Source: an uncultured Atopobium sp. (GTDB lineage: Bacteria; Actinomycetota; Coriobacteriia; Coriobacteriales; Atopobiaceae). Taken from it: a DNA stretch of 15,168 bases. The notes under the pieces are model-generated. The model was given only the letters and a program-made list of their open reading frames with translations, was not told where the DNA came from and searched no databases. Made by a program: the position numbers and the translations under genes. The stretch is from positions 1 through 15,168 of the forward strand of contig USKU01000022.1 of NCBI GenBank assembly GCA_900555335.1, in the 5' to 3' direction. Within the stretch, counting starts at the first letter, position 1. Every line of letters starts with the position of its first letter. Below are positions 7,141 through 13,803 of the stretch, piece by piece.

Positions 7141-7638
7141 TTACCAGGCAACGTTATTGCTGGTGTTACGAGGACCAGAGTTCTCATCAAGTGTCTGACG
7201 AACACGAGAGACTGAATTTGTCAGGCTCTTGAGGTTCTCCTCAAGGTGAGCAAGAACGGTATCTGCATACTCCTCAGCGTTGTAGCGAGTATCACGCTCA
7301 TACTGCTCTGCCTGGTCACGAATGCCATCTGCCTGCTGCTGAGCAAGGCGGACAACCTCCTGGTCACCAGCAAGAATCATAGCCTGCTGCTGTGCGTCAG
7401 CTATGATGGATTCTGCCTGAGCACGTGCGCGCTCAAGGGTCTCATCCTCTTCCTTAATGATGCGACGAGCGGTTGCAAACTCTTCTGGGAAGACACGACG
7501 AATCTCGTCAAGCAGCTCATAGAAGTCCTGGGCATCAATAATCTTCTTGTTACCGCCATCCATAAAAGGTGACTTAGCCTCAGTTACCATCTGCTCAATC
7601 TCAGATACAAGGCTCTCAATTTCCTCGCCTGGCTGCAT
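7141..7638 (-). CDS. DivIVA-like coiled-coil protein, probable SepIVA relative
   Basis: The 165-residue product is mostly charged helix. A short N-terminal helix is followed by a segment matching the SepIVA pattern as I remember it: a basic/polar stretch, a LLDEIRRVFPEEF helix, then a long coiled coil (about 65-150) rich in A, Q, E and R with repeats such as ARAQAESIIADAQQQA. I see no membrane segment or signal peptide. In mycobacteria SepIVA is a DivIVA-like division and envelope factor encoded next to a DUF177 gene, as here. Function by position and shape is an inference. Automatic tools may label such proteins ATP synthase subunit b-like because of the coiled coil, which I would not accept. 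The start is ATG 7638-7636 with AAAGGAG six bases upstream. The C-terminal tail is short and Asn-rich. Confidence 0.7.
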   Translation of the reverse strand: MQPGEEIESLVSEIEQMVTEAKSPFMDGGNKKIIDAQDFYELLDEIRRVFPEEFATARRIIKEEDETLERARAQAESIIADAQQQAMILAGDQEVVRLAQQQADGIRDQAEQYERDTRYNAEEYADTVLAHLEENLKSLTNSVSRVRQTLDENSGPRNTSNNVAW

Positions 7639-7669
7639 CCAGGGCTCCTTTCAATCCAATACATAAGCC

Positions 7670-7715
7670 GTGTTATATGCAGTTTTAGCCCTTATGAGCA
7701 CGACGCATAAAACAC
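7670..7715 (-). promoter_or_regulatory. Inverted repeat in the leader of the sepIVA-like gene
   Basis: The arms GTGTTATATGC (7670-7680) and GCATAAAACAC (7705-7715) are complementary at 10 of 11 positions around a 24-base loop. They lie in the 126-base gap between coaD and the coiled-coil gene. A weak -10-like TATAAC sits inside the repeat on the minus strand. It could be a leader hairpin or an operator. Confidence 0.4.
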
Positions 7716-7764
7716 CTTTTTAAGAATGTTAGCAGAATATAATGAAAATGCAGGGCAAATATAC

Positions 7765-8274
7765 TTAATTACCGCAATTATGCAGAGCTTCAAGCTTTTT
7801 AATGACGTTCTTTGGTACCAAAAATGATACATCTGCGCCCATAGCTGAAATTTCTCTCACAATTGAGGAAGAAATATAGCCGTACTCTGGACTGGACATA
7901 ACAAAGACGCTCTCCAGCTCAGGAGCCATATGAGCGTTAAGATCTGCCTGCTGCAGCTCATACTCAAAGTCTGTCATAGCTCTTAGGCCTTTAACAACAC
8001 CACCTGCGCCGCGAGCATTGCAGAAATCAACCAGAAGACCTTCCATAGGCTCTACAGAAACGTGCACAAGTCCTTCATCTACCAGAGCGTCTTTGAGCAT
8101 CTGTACACGCTCTTCAAGAGAAAACGTAGTTCCCGTGCCGTGTTTGCGCTTTGAAGCCGCAACAGCTACCGTAACATTTTCAAAAAGACGAGAAGCTCGT
8201 TTGATTACATCAAGGTGTCCGTTTGTGACGGGATCAAAAGTACCTGGTACAACTACGTGAGTGATGCTGTTCAA
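7765..8274 (-). CDS. coaD: Phosphopantetheine adenylyltransferase
   Basis: CoaD transfers AMP from ATP to 4'-phosphopantetheine, the penultimate step of coenzyme A synthesis, in the cytoplasm. The 169 residues match the family size. The nucleotidyltransferase motif GTFDPVTNGHLD is at 11-22, with H20 as the TxGH-type histidine. FSLEERV, GLRAMTDFEYE and the C-terminal SSSIVREIS segment are further family landmarks. The start is TTG at 8274-8272, supported by AGGAG five bases upstream; this site overlaps the rsmD stop and only eight bases separate the genes. The pairing rsmD-coaD is very common, so the two are surely co-transcribed. CoaD supports the ACP gene in this window indirectly, since CoA donates the ACP prosthetic group. 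Confidence 0.97.
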   Translation of the reverse strand: MNSITHVVVPGTFDPVTNGHLDVIKRASRLFENVTVAVAASKRKHGTGTTFSLEERVQMLKDALVDEGLVHVSVEPMEGLLVDFCNARGAGGVVKGLRAMTDFEYELQQADLNAHMAPELESVFVMSSPEYGYISSSIVREISAMGADVSFLVPKNVIKKLEALHNCGN

Positions 8275-8282
8275 CGTATCTC

Positions 8283-8861
8283 CTATCCCTCACAACGAAC
8301 AAGTAAATCAACTTGAGCAATACCATAACGCTTACTCTTAGAAAGCTCAAAATTATCAAGAGAAACTGAATCAGATTTATGGCTATGCTCATAGACTACT
8401 ACAGCATCTTTTGTCAGACTTCCCGACTGAATCAAGTCTTTGAGCAGCTTGGATACTACCTCTGCCTCGACGGCATAAGGAGGGTCCAAAAATACCACGT
8501 CAAAAGGACCTCCAAACAGCTGGGATGACTCAGCTAAGCGAGCTGTATCACCACAGATAACACTCATCTCAGAGGTGTTTACGCCAAGAGATTTAGCCGT
8601 ACGCTTAATGCGATCGCACGTCTTTCTATCTTTATCAACAAAAGCAGCGTATAGCGCTCCTCTAGAAAGAAGCTCAAAACCCATAGCACCTGAACCTGCA
8701 AAAGCGTCAAGCACTCTGGATTCACTAAGGTCAAGACCGCGAGAAGCCAAGATGGAGCTTGCAATAGCCTCACGCGTACGATCAGTGGTTGGTCGCGTAG
8801 TCCCCTTGCCATCAGGGGCCTCAATTGCACGACCTTTCCATTTTCCGCCAACAATCCTCAT
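8283..8861 (-). CDS. rsmD: 16S rRNA (guanine-966-N2) methyltransferase
   Basis: RsmD methylates the exocyclic amine of G966 of 16S rRNA (E. coli numbering) during 30S assembly, using S-adenosylmethionine. The 192 residues show MRIVGGKWKGR at the N terminus, RPTTDRTREAI, the SAM-binding motif DAFAGSGAMGFE at about 52-63 and the catalytic DPPY at 126-129. Length is typical. The ATG at 8861-8859 lacks a close ribosome binding site; the best match, GGTGG, lies about 12 bases upstream. Fifty bases separate it from the recG stop, with no terminator, so it probably belongs to the recG unit. coaD follows after eight bases. Confidence 0.96.
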   Translation of the reverse strand: MRIVGGKWKGRAIEAPDGKGTTRPTTDRTREAIASSILASRGLDLSESRVLDAFAGSGAMGFELLSRGALYAAFVDKDRKTCDRIKRTAKSLGVNTSEMSVICGDTARLAESSQLFGGPFDVVFLDPPYAVEAEVVSKLLKDLIQSGSLTKDAVVVYEHSHKSDSVSLDNFELSKSKRYGIAQVDLLVRCEG

Positions 8862-8911
8862 GGGTTTCTCGCCACCAAACCTATCTTGTACTGCAGTTTA
8901 CCTGCAGGTTA

Positions 8912-11104
8912 TTACTTATAGCCAAGCTCTTCAAAGTAGATACCAAAGCGATCTTTTGCCTCAATTCCCAGCGTAGCATAGGCGTCGCTGATAAGATTTG
9001 GGTCTTGAGCAGTAATTGCTAGGGCATCTATATGAGCCGCCTCAATCAGGTCCGCATCCGCGTAAAGATCAGAAATCTTGAGCGTGGTGCCGCCTGACTG
9101 ACGGTATCCCAGGGTCTCTCCCTCATGTCTGAGCTCAAGGTCAAGCTCTGCCAGGCGCGCGCCGTCGGAGGTTTGCTCAAGGGCGGCTAAGCGCTTTCTT
9201 GCGGTAGAGCCTCGTTTGGCGTTGCTAGCAAGATACACAGTTCCTGGGAAGTCTCCTCGACCAACACGACCTCTGAGCTGGTGAAGTGTAGCCAGGCCAA
9301 AACGATCAGCATTAAAGACAATCATGACCGTAGCGTTAGGAACGTCAACGCCAACCTCAATGACGGTAGTGGAGACCAGAATCTGCGTCTTATTTGCGCG
9401 GAACTTTTCCATTACCTGATCTTTTTGTGTCTCGGGTAATCTACCGGTCAGAAGATCACAGGTAAAGTCCTTGAAAACAGTCTTTGAAAGCTCCTCATAT
9501 ACGCGAGTTGCGCTTGAGAGCTTACCGTTTGTGCGAGCGGCCTCAGGAACATCTTCAAGCTCTTCTTCAGAATCGCTTGGATCAATCAAAGGACAAACTA
9601 AATACGCCTGATGACCTGCCTGAACAGCCTCAGCAATGGCAGCGTATGCCTGATCAAGATTTTCTGGAACACACAGCTTAGTGGTAACGCCAGCTCCTGC
9701 CTTTGGCCTCTTAGTAATGCGAGATGTATCAACGTCTCCATACAAAGAGAGCGCCAACGTACGCGGGATAGGTGTTGCACTCATGGCGAGAAGATCTACG
9801 CCTTGTCCTTTTTTGCGCAATGCCGTTCGCTGATCAACGCCAAAGCGATGCTGCTCGTCAACAACAGCAAGTGTGAGCTGGTTAAATACCACGCGATCAG
9901 AGAGCAGTGCGGTAGTTCCAAAGATAACAGACAAAGATCCATCAGCAAGGCAGAGCTCAATCTGCTGCCTCTCCTCTTCAGAGGTAGAGCCCGTAATAAG
10001 AGCCCAGGTAATTCCCGCAAGTGAAAGCAAAGGGCCAATTTTTTGAGCGTACTGCTGAGCAAGAACTGAGGTAGGAGCCATCACAGCTGCCTGAGTTGAA
10101 GAATCTGCTGCTGCAGCTAAGGCAACAGCGGCAACAGCTGTTTTACCAGTACCAACATCACCCAAAAGCAAGCGATTCATAATACGTGGTGCTGCCATAT
10201 CTGAAAGAATCTCTTGCACTGCATGATTTTGCTCGTCAGTCAGGGCAAAGGGCAAAGCCTCAATCAGAGCCTTAACTTTAGGTCCATCTATAACGTGCTC
10301 AAAAGGCTTATGCCCTGCAAGCTCCAAGTTTCTTCTCGCCAAAAGAGCAAGCTGCAAACTTAAGAGCTCATCAAAAGCAAGACGGCGGCGAGCAAGCTCT
10401 GCAGCAGCCAAACTTGAAGGAAAATGAACCTCGCGAAGTGCCGCAGAAAGCGACATAAGATGGTGCTGAGAGACGAGCTCTGAGGGCAACCAGTCGCACA
10501 CACTTCCCGTGTCCGCCAGAGCTGCCGACATAATGCGACGCATCCATGCGGGACTTACGCCCTCAGTAGCTGGGTGAACAGGAAGAATTGCCGCTTTTGA
10601 AGGTACTTCTTTAGAGCGTGTCTCATCGTTTGCGTCAGACTTTGCCGTGCTAAGCACCTCGTAGAATGGCGACTTCATCTGGCGGTAACCGTAGGCAAAG
10701 AGCACCTTACCACTGAGTGCTACTTCATCGTCAACGTGGATTTGCTCAGCTATCCAAGGCTGCCTAAAAAACGAAGCCGTGAGCACGCCCGTATCATCCA
10801 CAACCTCAATCTCAACAATGACCATTTTAGGACGTGGACGCTTAGTCTTTACCGAAGCAACGCGTCCTGTGATGGTGGCGTCTTCGCCTATTTGTGCAAA
10901 AGCAATTTGCACGCGATGTGAAAAATCAAGATAACGGTGAGGGATGTTGAGCAAAAGGTCTCGAACACGCAGAATGCCGAGACGCTCAAGCGCCTCGGCA
11001 CGATTTGCATTGACATATCTTAACCTGGTCACGCTATCAATAAGCGAGCAGGTATGTGCTACTCGCTCTGATGCGGGAGCGATGCTTACCTTGGACTCAG
11101 ACAT
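8912..11104 (-). CDS. recG: ATP-dependent DNA helicase RecG
   Basis: RecG remodels stalled replication forks and branched recombination intermediates, using ATP. The 730 residues show an N-terminal wedge/OB domain (about 50-160) and two helicase domains. Walker A is GDVGTGKT (315-322), the DEQHR box is at 416-420, SATPIPRTL at 442-450 and QLRGRVGR (609-616) is motif VI. The C-terminal segment LELRHEGETLGYRQSG matches the RecG translocation region. The SATPIPR motif has Ser where Thr is more common, a mild change. The ATG at 11104-11102 starts three bases after the upstream stop. The site TAGGA lies only two bases from the start, so coupling with the fakA-like gene is likely. The yloU-yloV-recG order is the Bacillus one. 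Confidence 0.98.
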   Translation of the reverse strand: MSESKVSIAPASERVAHTCSLIDSVTRLRYVNANRAEALERLGILRVRDLLLNIPHRYLDFSHRVQIAFAQIGEDATITGRVASVKTKRPRPKMVIVEIEVVDDTGVLTASFFRQPWIAEQIHVDDEVALSGKVLFAYGYRQMKSPFYEVLSTAKSDANDETRSKEVPSKAAILPVHPATEGVSPAWMRRIMSAALADTGSVCDWLPSELVSQHHLMSLSAALREVHFPSSLAAAELARRRLAFDELLSLQLALLARRNLELAGHKPFEHVIDGPKVKALIEALPFALTDEQNHAVQEILSDMAAPRIMNRLLLGDVGTGKTAVAAVALAAAADSSTQAAVMAPTSVLAQQYAQKIGPLLSLAGITWALITGSTSEEERQQIELCLADGSLSVIFGTTALLSDRVVFNQLTLAVVDEQHRFGVDQRTALRKKGQGVDLLAMSATPIPRTLALSLYGDVDTSRITKRPKAGAGVTTKLCVPENLDQAYAAIAEAVQAGHQAYLVCPLIDPSDSEEELEDVPEAARTNGKLSSATRVYEELSKTVFKDFTCDLLTGRLPETQKDQVMEKFRANKTQILVSTTVIEVGVDVPNATVMIVFNADRFGLATLHQLRGRVGRGDFPGTVYLASNAKRGSTARKRLAALEQTSDGARLAELDLELRHEGETLGYRQSGGTTLKISDLYADADLIEAAHIDALAITAQDPNLISDAYATLGIEAKDRFGIYFEELGYK

Positions 11105-11107
11105 TTC

Positions 11108-12772
11108 CTACTCAATAGAGAAGATGACTGGATAGAGTGGCTGCTCGCCGCGCTGAGCGTCAACCTCAAGATCAGGGTAAGCGTCCTCAATCTTGCTGGC
11201 GAGAAGATCGAGCTGCTCGTTAGACAAATCTTCACCTGCAAGAATGGTGAGGTTGTCGCCCTCTTCCTCCTCTTGCATCTTGGTAATAAGGTCAAGCGTG
11301 ACCTTCATGACATCAGAGCCGACAACATCAATGGAGCCGCCCTGAATACCCATGACATCACCATCGTGAATAGGGGTGCCGTTAGCTGCAGAGGAATCAC
11401 GGACTGCAGTGGTTACCTCACCGTAGCGAACGCCAGAGATAGCGTCAGTCATCTCTTCTACAAGCTCTTCAAATGGAACGCCATCTGCAACAACAAACAT
11501 TGCAGCAAATGCCTGAAGAACAGACTTGGTTGGAATAACAGCAACCTTAACATCCTCACATGCGCTGGCAGCAGCCTCTGCTGCCATACGAATGTTGGAG
11601 TTGTTTGGCATAACAATAACCTGGTCTGCATTGGCCTCTTCAATTGCAGCAAGAATGTCTGCAGTTGAAGGGTTCATGGTCTGGCCACCAGAAACAACAA
11701 CGTCAACACCAAGAGACTTCAAGATTGATTCAGCGCCAGAACCAGCAGTTACGGCAACAAAGCCAAGTTCTTTTCTAGGTGCAGCTGCAGCCTTCTTATC
11801 TTCAGCGATCTTCTCGGTACGCTCCTTAGCCTCAAGGTCCATGTTGTGAATGAAGACCTCAAAAATCTGGCCGTACTGAAGCATGTACTCAAGAACCTTG
11901 TTAGGAGTATTTGAGTGAACGTGAATCTTATAGTCTGGGTTTGCGCCAACAAGAAGCTCACAATCACCCATAGTTGCCAGGAAGTTCAGAGCTGCTTCCT
12001 CGTCAAAGTCTGGGCTATCTGCCTTGAAGAGGAACTCATTGCAGTAACGATACTCAGAACCCTCCCAGTCATCGTTGAGCTCAATCTCAACCTTTGCACT
12101 GGTAGCAGCCTTAGCATCAGAAACAGAAACGGTTGTCTGGAAATCAGTAGTCTCAGTCTTGCCGGTAACAGCATTTACAAAGCCCTCAAGGAAGGTTGCA
12201 AAACCAAATGCACCAGAGTCAACAACACCGTTCTCTTTGAGGACAGGAAGAAGCTCAGGAGTGCGGGCAACAGACTCATATGCCTCAACAACCAGAGCGT
12301 CCAAAACCTCAACTGGGGTGAGCTGAGACTTCTCAAGGGAGTCTGCCTTAGCAGAAACGTCTTTAAGGACGGTAAGAATAGTGCCCTCAACAGGCTTTCT
12401 AACAGCCTTAAAAGCAACCTCTTTACCGCGGCGGAATGCGTGAGCAATATCCTTTGGAGTTACTGCCTCAGGATTTTTAACGTCGCACAGACCCTCGGCA
12501 ATACCACGAAGAATCTGAGACGTAATAACACCAGAGTTACCACGAGCTCCCATCAAAGAACCGTGAGTGATTGCCTTTGCAATATCCTGCATGCTTGCAT
12601 CTTGAGGAAGATCTTGAACCTCACGAACAACGGTGCCCAGGGTAAGGGACATGTTAGTGCCGGTGTCTCCATCTGGTACAGGGAAAACGTTGAGCTTGTT
12701 GATCTCTTCTGCTTTGTCTGCAACGGCAAGAGCTGCTACAGGGAAGCATGTACGAATGACATTTGAAATCAC
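11108..12772 (-). CDS. fakA: FakA-like fatty acid kinase (DAK2 domain, YloV family)
   Basis: FakA phosphorylates fatty acids held by a FakB (DegV-like) partner, yielding acyl-phosphate that PlsY or PlsX uses. The 554 residues match the family length. The N-terminal DAK2/DhaL-like kinase domain carries NVFPVPDGDTGTNMS at about 28-42 (the Mg-ATP-binding aspartates) and GARGNSGVITSQ at 75-86. A middle domain and a C-terminal domain related to the DhaK/DegV fold follow (about 330-554). No FakB gene is in the window. The start is GTG at 12772-12770 with GAGG six bases upstream, 37 bases after the asp23-like stop. A gene of this family next to an Asp23-family gene and recG is a conserved trio. Biochemical function is inferred from family; several such proteins are still annotated only as DAK2 domain proteins. 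Confidence 0.88.
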   Translation of the reverse strand: MISNVIRTCFPVAALAVADKAEEINKLNVFPVPDGDTGTNMSLTLGTVVREVQDLPQDASMQDIAKAITHGSLMGARGNSGVITSQILRGIAEGLCDVKNPEAVTPKDIAHAFRRGKEVAFKAVRKPVEGTILTVLKDVSAKADSLEKSQLTPVEVLDALVVEAYESVARTPELLPVLKENGVVDSGAFGFATFLEGFVNAVTGKTETTDFQTTVSVSDAKAATSAKVEIELNDDWEGSEYRYCNEFLFKADSPDFDEEAALNFLATMGDCELLVGANPDYKIHVHSNTPNKVLEYMLQYGQIFEVFIHNMDLEAKERTEKIAEDKKAAAAPRKELGFVAVTAGSGAESILKSLGVDVVVSGGQTMNPSTADILAAIEEANADQVIVMPNNSNIRMAAEAAASACEDVKVAVIPTKSVLQAFAAMFVVADGVPFEELVEEMTDAISGVRYGEVTTAVRDSSAANGTPIHDGDVMGIQGGSIDVVGSDVMKVTLDLITKMQEEEEGDNLTILAGEDLSNEQLDLLASKIEDAYPDLEVDAQRGEQPLYPVIFSIE

Positions 12773-12809
12773 GTTAGACCTCAGTTCCTACTCATTTGAA
12801 GCAAAAAGC

Positions 12810-13157
12810 TTAGCGAGAATTACGCATGGCCTCGATATGTACAGTTACATCAACACATGAAAGCTCTGCAATTTGCTTAAGCAAAAACTTTACTGAGCTC
12901 TCAAGATTGTCGACAACAGACGCCATGTTAACGCCCTGCTCAACAACAATATGAAGGTCAACCTGAACTCCCTTAGGAGTTGGGGTCACATCAATACCCT
13001 TACGAAGTCGGTACGTTGGAAGAAGACGAGCAACACCTGCTGCCTCATCAATCTCTGCCATGCCAACAACGCCATAACATTCCATAGCTGCATAGCCCGC
13101 CAGGTCAGCAAGGCAATCATTAGAAACTCTTAGTGTTCCGGGAACAGCGGTAGTCAT
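12810..13157 (-). CDS. Asp23/Gls24 family protein (YloU-like)
   Basis: Asp23/Gls24 (DUF322) proteins are small soluble proteins tied to envelope stress in Gram-positive bacteria; the YloU branch sits beside fakA-type genes and its exact role is unknown. The product has 115 residues. It shows the family pattern: a short N-terminal strand (GTLRVSNDCLADLAGYAA), the GVVGMAE segment, an alternating strand region (GVQVDLHIVVEQGVNM) and the C-terminal VDVTVHIEAMR strand. I chose ATG 13157-13155 because AGAGGAG lies seven bases upstream; a longer frame to 13193 would read through that site. It heads the minus-strand unit asp23-fakA-recG-rsmD-coaD. Confidence 0.9.
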   Translation of the reverse strand: MTTAVPGTLRVSNDCLADLAGYAAMECYGVVGMAEIDEAAGVARLLPTYRLRKGIDVTPTPKGVQVDLHIVVEQGVNMASVVDNLESSVKFLLKQIAELSCVDVTVHIEAMRNSR

Positions 13158-13194
13158 TACATAACTCCTCTCGCAAGAACCAGGGTTAGTCATT

Positions 13195-13207
13195 GTTATT
13201 TAGTATA
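13195..13207 (-). promoter_or_regulatory. Candidate promoter of the asp23-fakA-recG unit
   Basis: TATACT on the minus strand (13207-13202) is a good -10 (five of six bases) and would start RNA near 13195, about 38 bases before the asp23-like start codon. The -35 is poor (TTTAAT at 18 bases). An AT-rich stretch around 13236-13249 could hold a second promoter. Confidence 0.45.
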
Positions 13208-13311
13208 CCGCAGAGCACATTTATTATTAAAGCGGCTTATATATACAAGTTGATAACCTTGCAATTGACAAATCTTTTTCTTGTTATTTAATCTTGGTGT
13301 AATAAATGAAA

Positions 13312-13353
13312 AACATTCAAAAGCTGTCTAAAAGCTATCTAATTGTGAATGTT
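13312..13353. repeat. Tandem and inverted repeats upstream of the rpmB promoter
   Basis: Two head-to-tail copies, AAGCTGTCTAA (13321-13331) and AAGCTATCTAA (13332-13342), differ at one base. They are flanked by the inverted pair AACATTCA (13312-13319) and TGAATGTT (13346-13353). The group ends 12 bases before the rpmB -35. Confidence 0.6.
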
Positions 13354-13364
13354 ATATTCATGCT

Positions 13365-13392
13365 TTGACAACACAATATATTGTGCTATATT
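13365..13392 (+). promoter_or_regulatory. rpmB promoter with a palindromic operator-like site in the spacer
   Basis: A perfect -35 TTGACA (13365-13370) is followed after 16 bases by TATATT (13387-13392), a five-of-six -10 preceded by TG at the extended -10 position. The 14-base perfect palindrome CACAATATATTGTG (13372-13385) fills the spacer; with one more base on each side it matches the NrdR-box consensus I remember at 15 of 16 positions. RNA would start near 13399, giving a leader of about 53 bases. Confidence 0.8.
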
Positions 13393-13413
13393 TATTCGGC
13401 TATTTGGAAATTT

Positions 13414-13432
13414 TAGGCGCAGAGGGCGCCTA
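13414..13432 (+). promoter_or_regulatory. Leader hairpin of rpmB
   Basis: TAGGCGC (13414-13420) pairs with GCGCCTA (13426-13432) around AGAGG. The stem ends six bases before the ribosome binding site GGAGG (13439-13443), in the predicted rpmB leader. Confidence 0.5.
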
Positions 13433-13451
13433 TCCTATGGAGGTCTTACTC

Positions 13452-13640
13452 ATGTCGAAGGTCTGTGATTTCTGCGGTAAGCACGCCGTTGCCGGTCGCT
13501 CCATCTCCCACTCTCACCGTACTGTGGCCCGCACCTTTAAGCCAAACATCCAGCGTGTTACTGTCGTTGTCGATGGCCAGCGCAAGAAGATGAATGTTTG
13601 CTCCCGTTGCCTCAAGTCCGGCAAGATTGCTCGCAACTAA
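13452..13640 (+). CDS. rpmB: 50S ribosomal protein L28 (zinc-binding form)
   Basis: L28 is a small structural protein of the large ribosomal subunit. The product has 62 residues. It begins MSKVCDFCGK and carries two CxxC pairs, C5/C8 and C50/C53, so it is the cysteine-containing form that can hold zinc. The central SHSHRTVARTFKPNIQRV stretch is typical of L28. I chose the ATG at 13452 because GGAGG lies eight bases upstream. An upstream in-frame ATG at 13365 would start inside the -35 of the promoter. It is the only plus-strand gene here, is divergent from the asp23 unit and has its own promoter and terminator. The neighbourhood thiN-rpmB-yloU is the same as in Bacillus. Confidence 0.97.
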   Translation: MSKVCDFCGKHAVAGRSISHSHRTVARTFKPNIQRVTVVVDGQRKKMNVCSRCLKSGKIARN

Positions 13641-13668
13641 GCAACTTAGCTCGTCTTACCTCAAACTT

Positions 13669-13695
13669 AAAAAGGTCGCTTCGGCGACCTTTTTT
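13669..13695 (+). terminator. Intrinsic terminator of rpmB (bidirectional)
   Basis: GGTCGC (13674-13679), a TTCG loop and GCGACC (13684-13689) make a hairpin closed by C-G over a UUCG tetraloop, followed by six T. The five A before the stem allow extra A-T pairs and give a T run on the minus strand too, so it may also stop transcripts from the converging HAD/thiamine pyrophosphokinase gene. Confidence 0.93.
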
Positions 13696-13753
13696 CTTAG
13701 CTCGATTATCCGACAGCAACATCTAATACTTCTTGCTGGACTTACAGCCGCGC

Positions 13754-13786
13754 GTTGGGGCTTTGTTTCTCAAACGCAGCCCCAAC
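13754..13786. repeat. Long hairpin between converging genes
   Basis: GTTGGGGCT (13754-13762) pairs perfectly with AGCCCCAAC (13778-13786). Inside, GTTT and AAAC pair again around a three-base loop, with a two-by-two internal loop between. There is no T run on either side. On the minus strand it starts 17 bases past the HAD/thiamine pyrophosphokinase stop, where a terminator would be expected. Confidence 0.7.
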
Positions 13787-13803
13787 ACGACTCGGTGAAC
13801 GTT

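Noticed and set aside
8900..8909. Palindrome ACCTGCAGGT between recG and rsmD with a nearby second CTGCAG
   Set aside because: Ten bases, no promoter elements around it and easily explained by chance.
11915..12766. Open frame of 283 codons on the plus strand
   Set aside because: It lies wholly opposite the fakA-like gene, which has clear family motifs; the product is Asn/Cys/Leu-rich, matches no family I know and has no ribosome binding site that I can see.
13158..13193. Longer start for the asp23-like gene
   Set aside because: The extension reads through the AGAGGAG ribosome binding site and lies outside the family domain.
13365..13451. Longer rpmB start at ATG 13365
   Set aside because: That start lies in the -35 element; the ATG at 13452 has a good GGAGG and begins a standard L28 protein.
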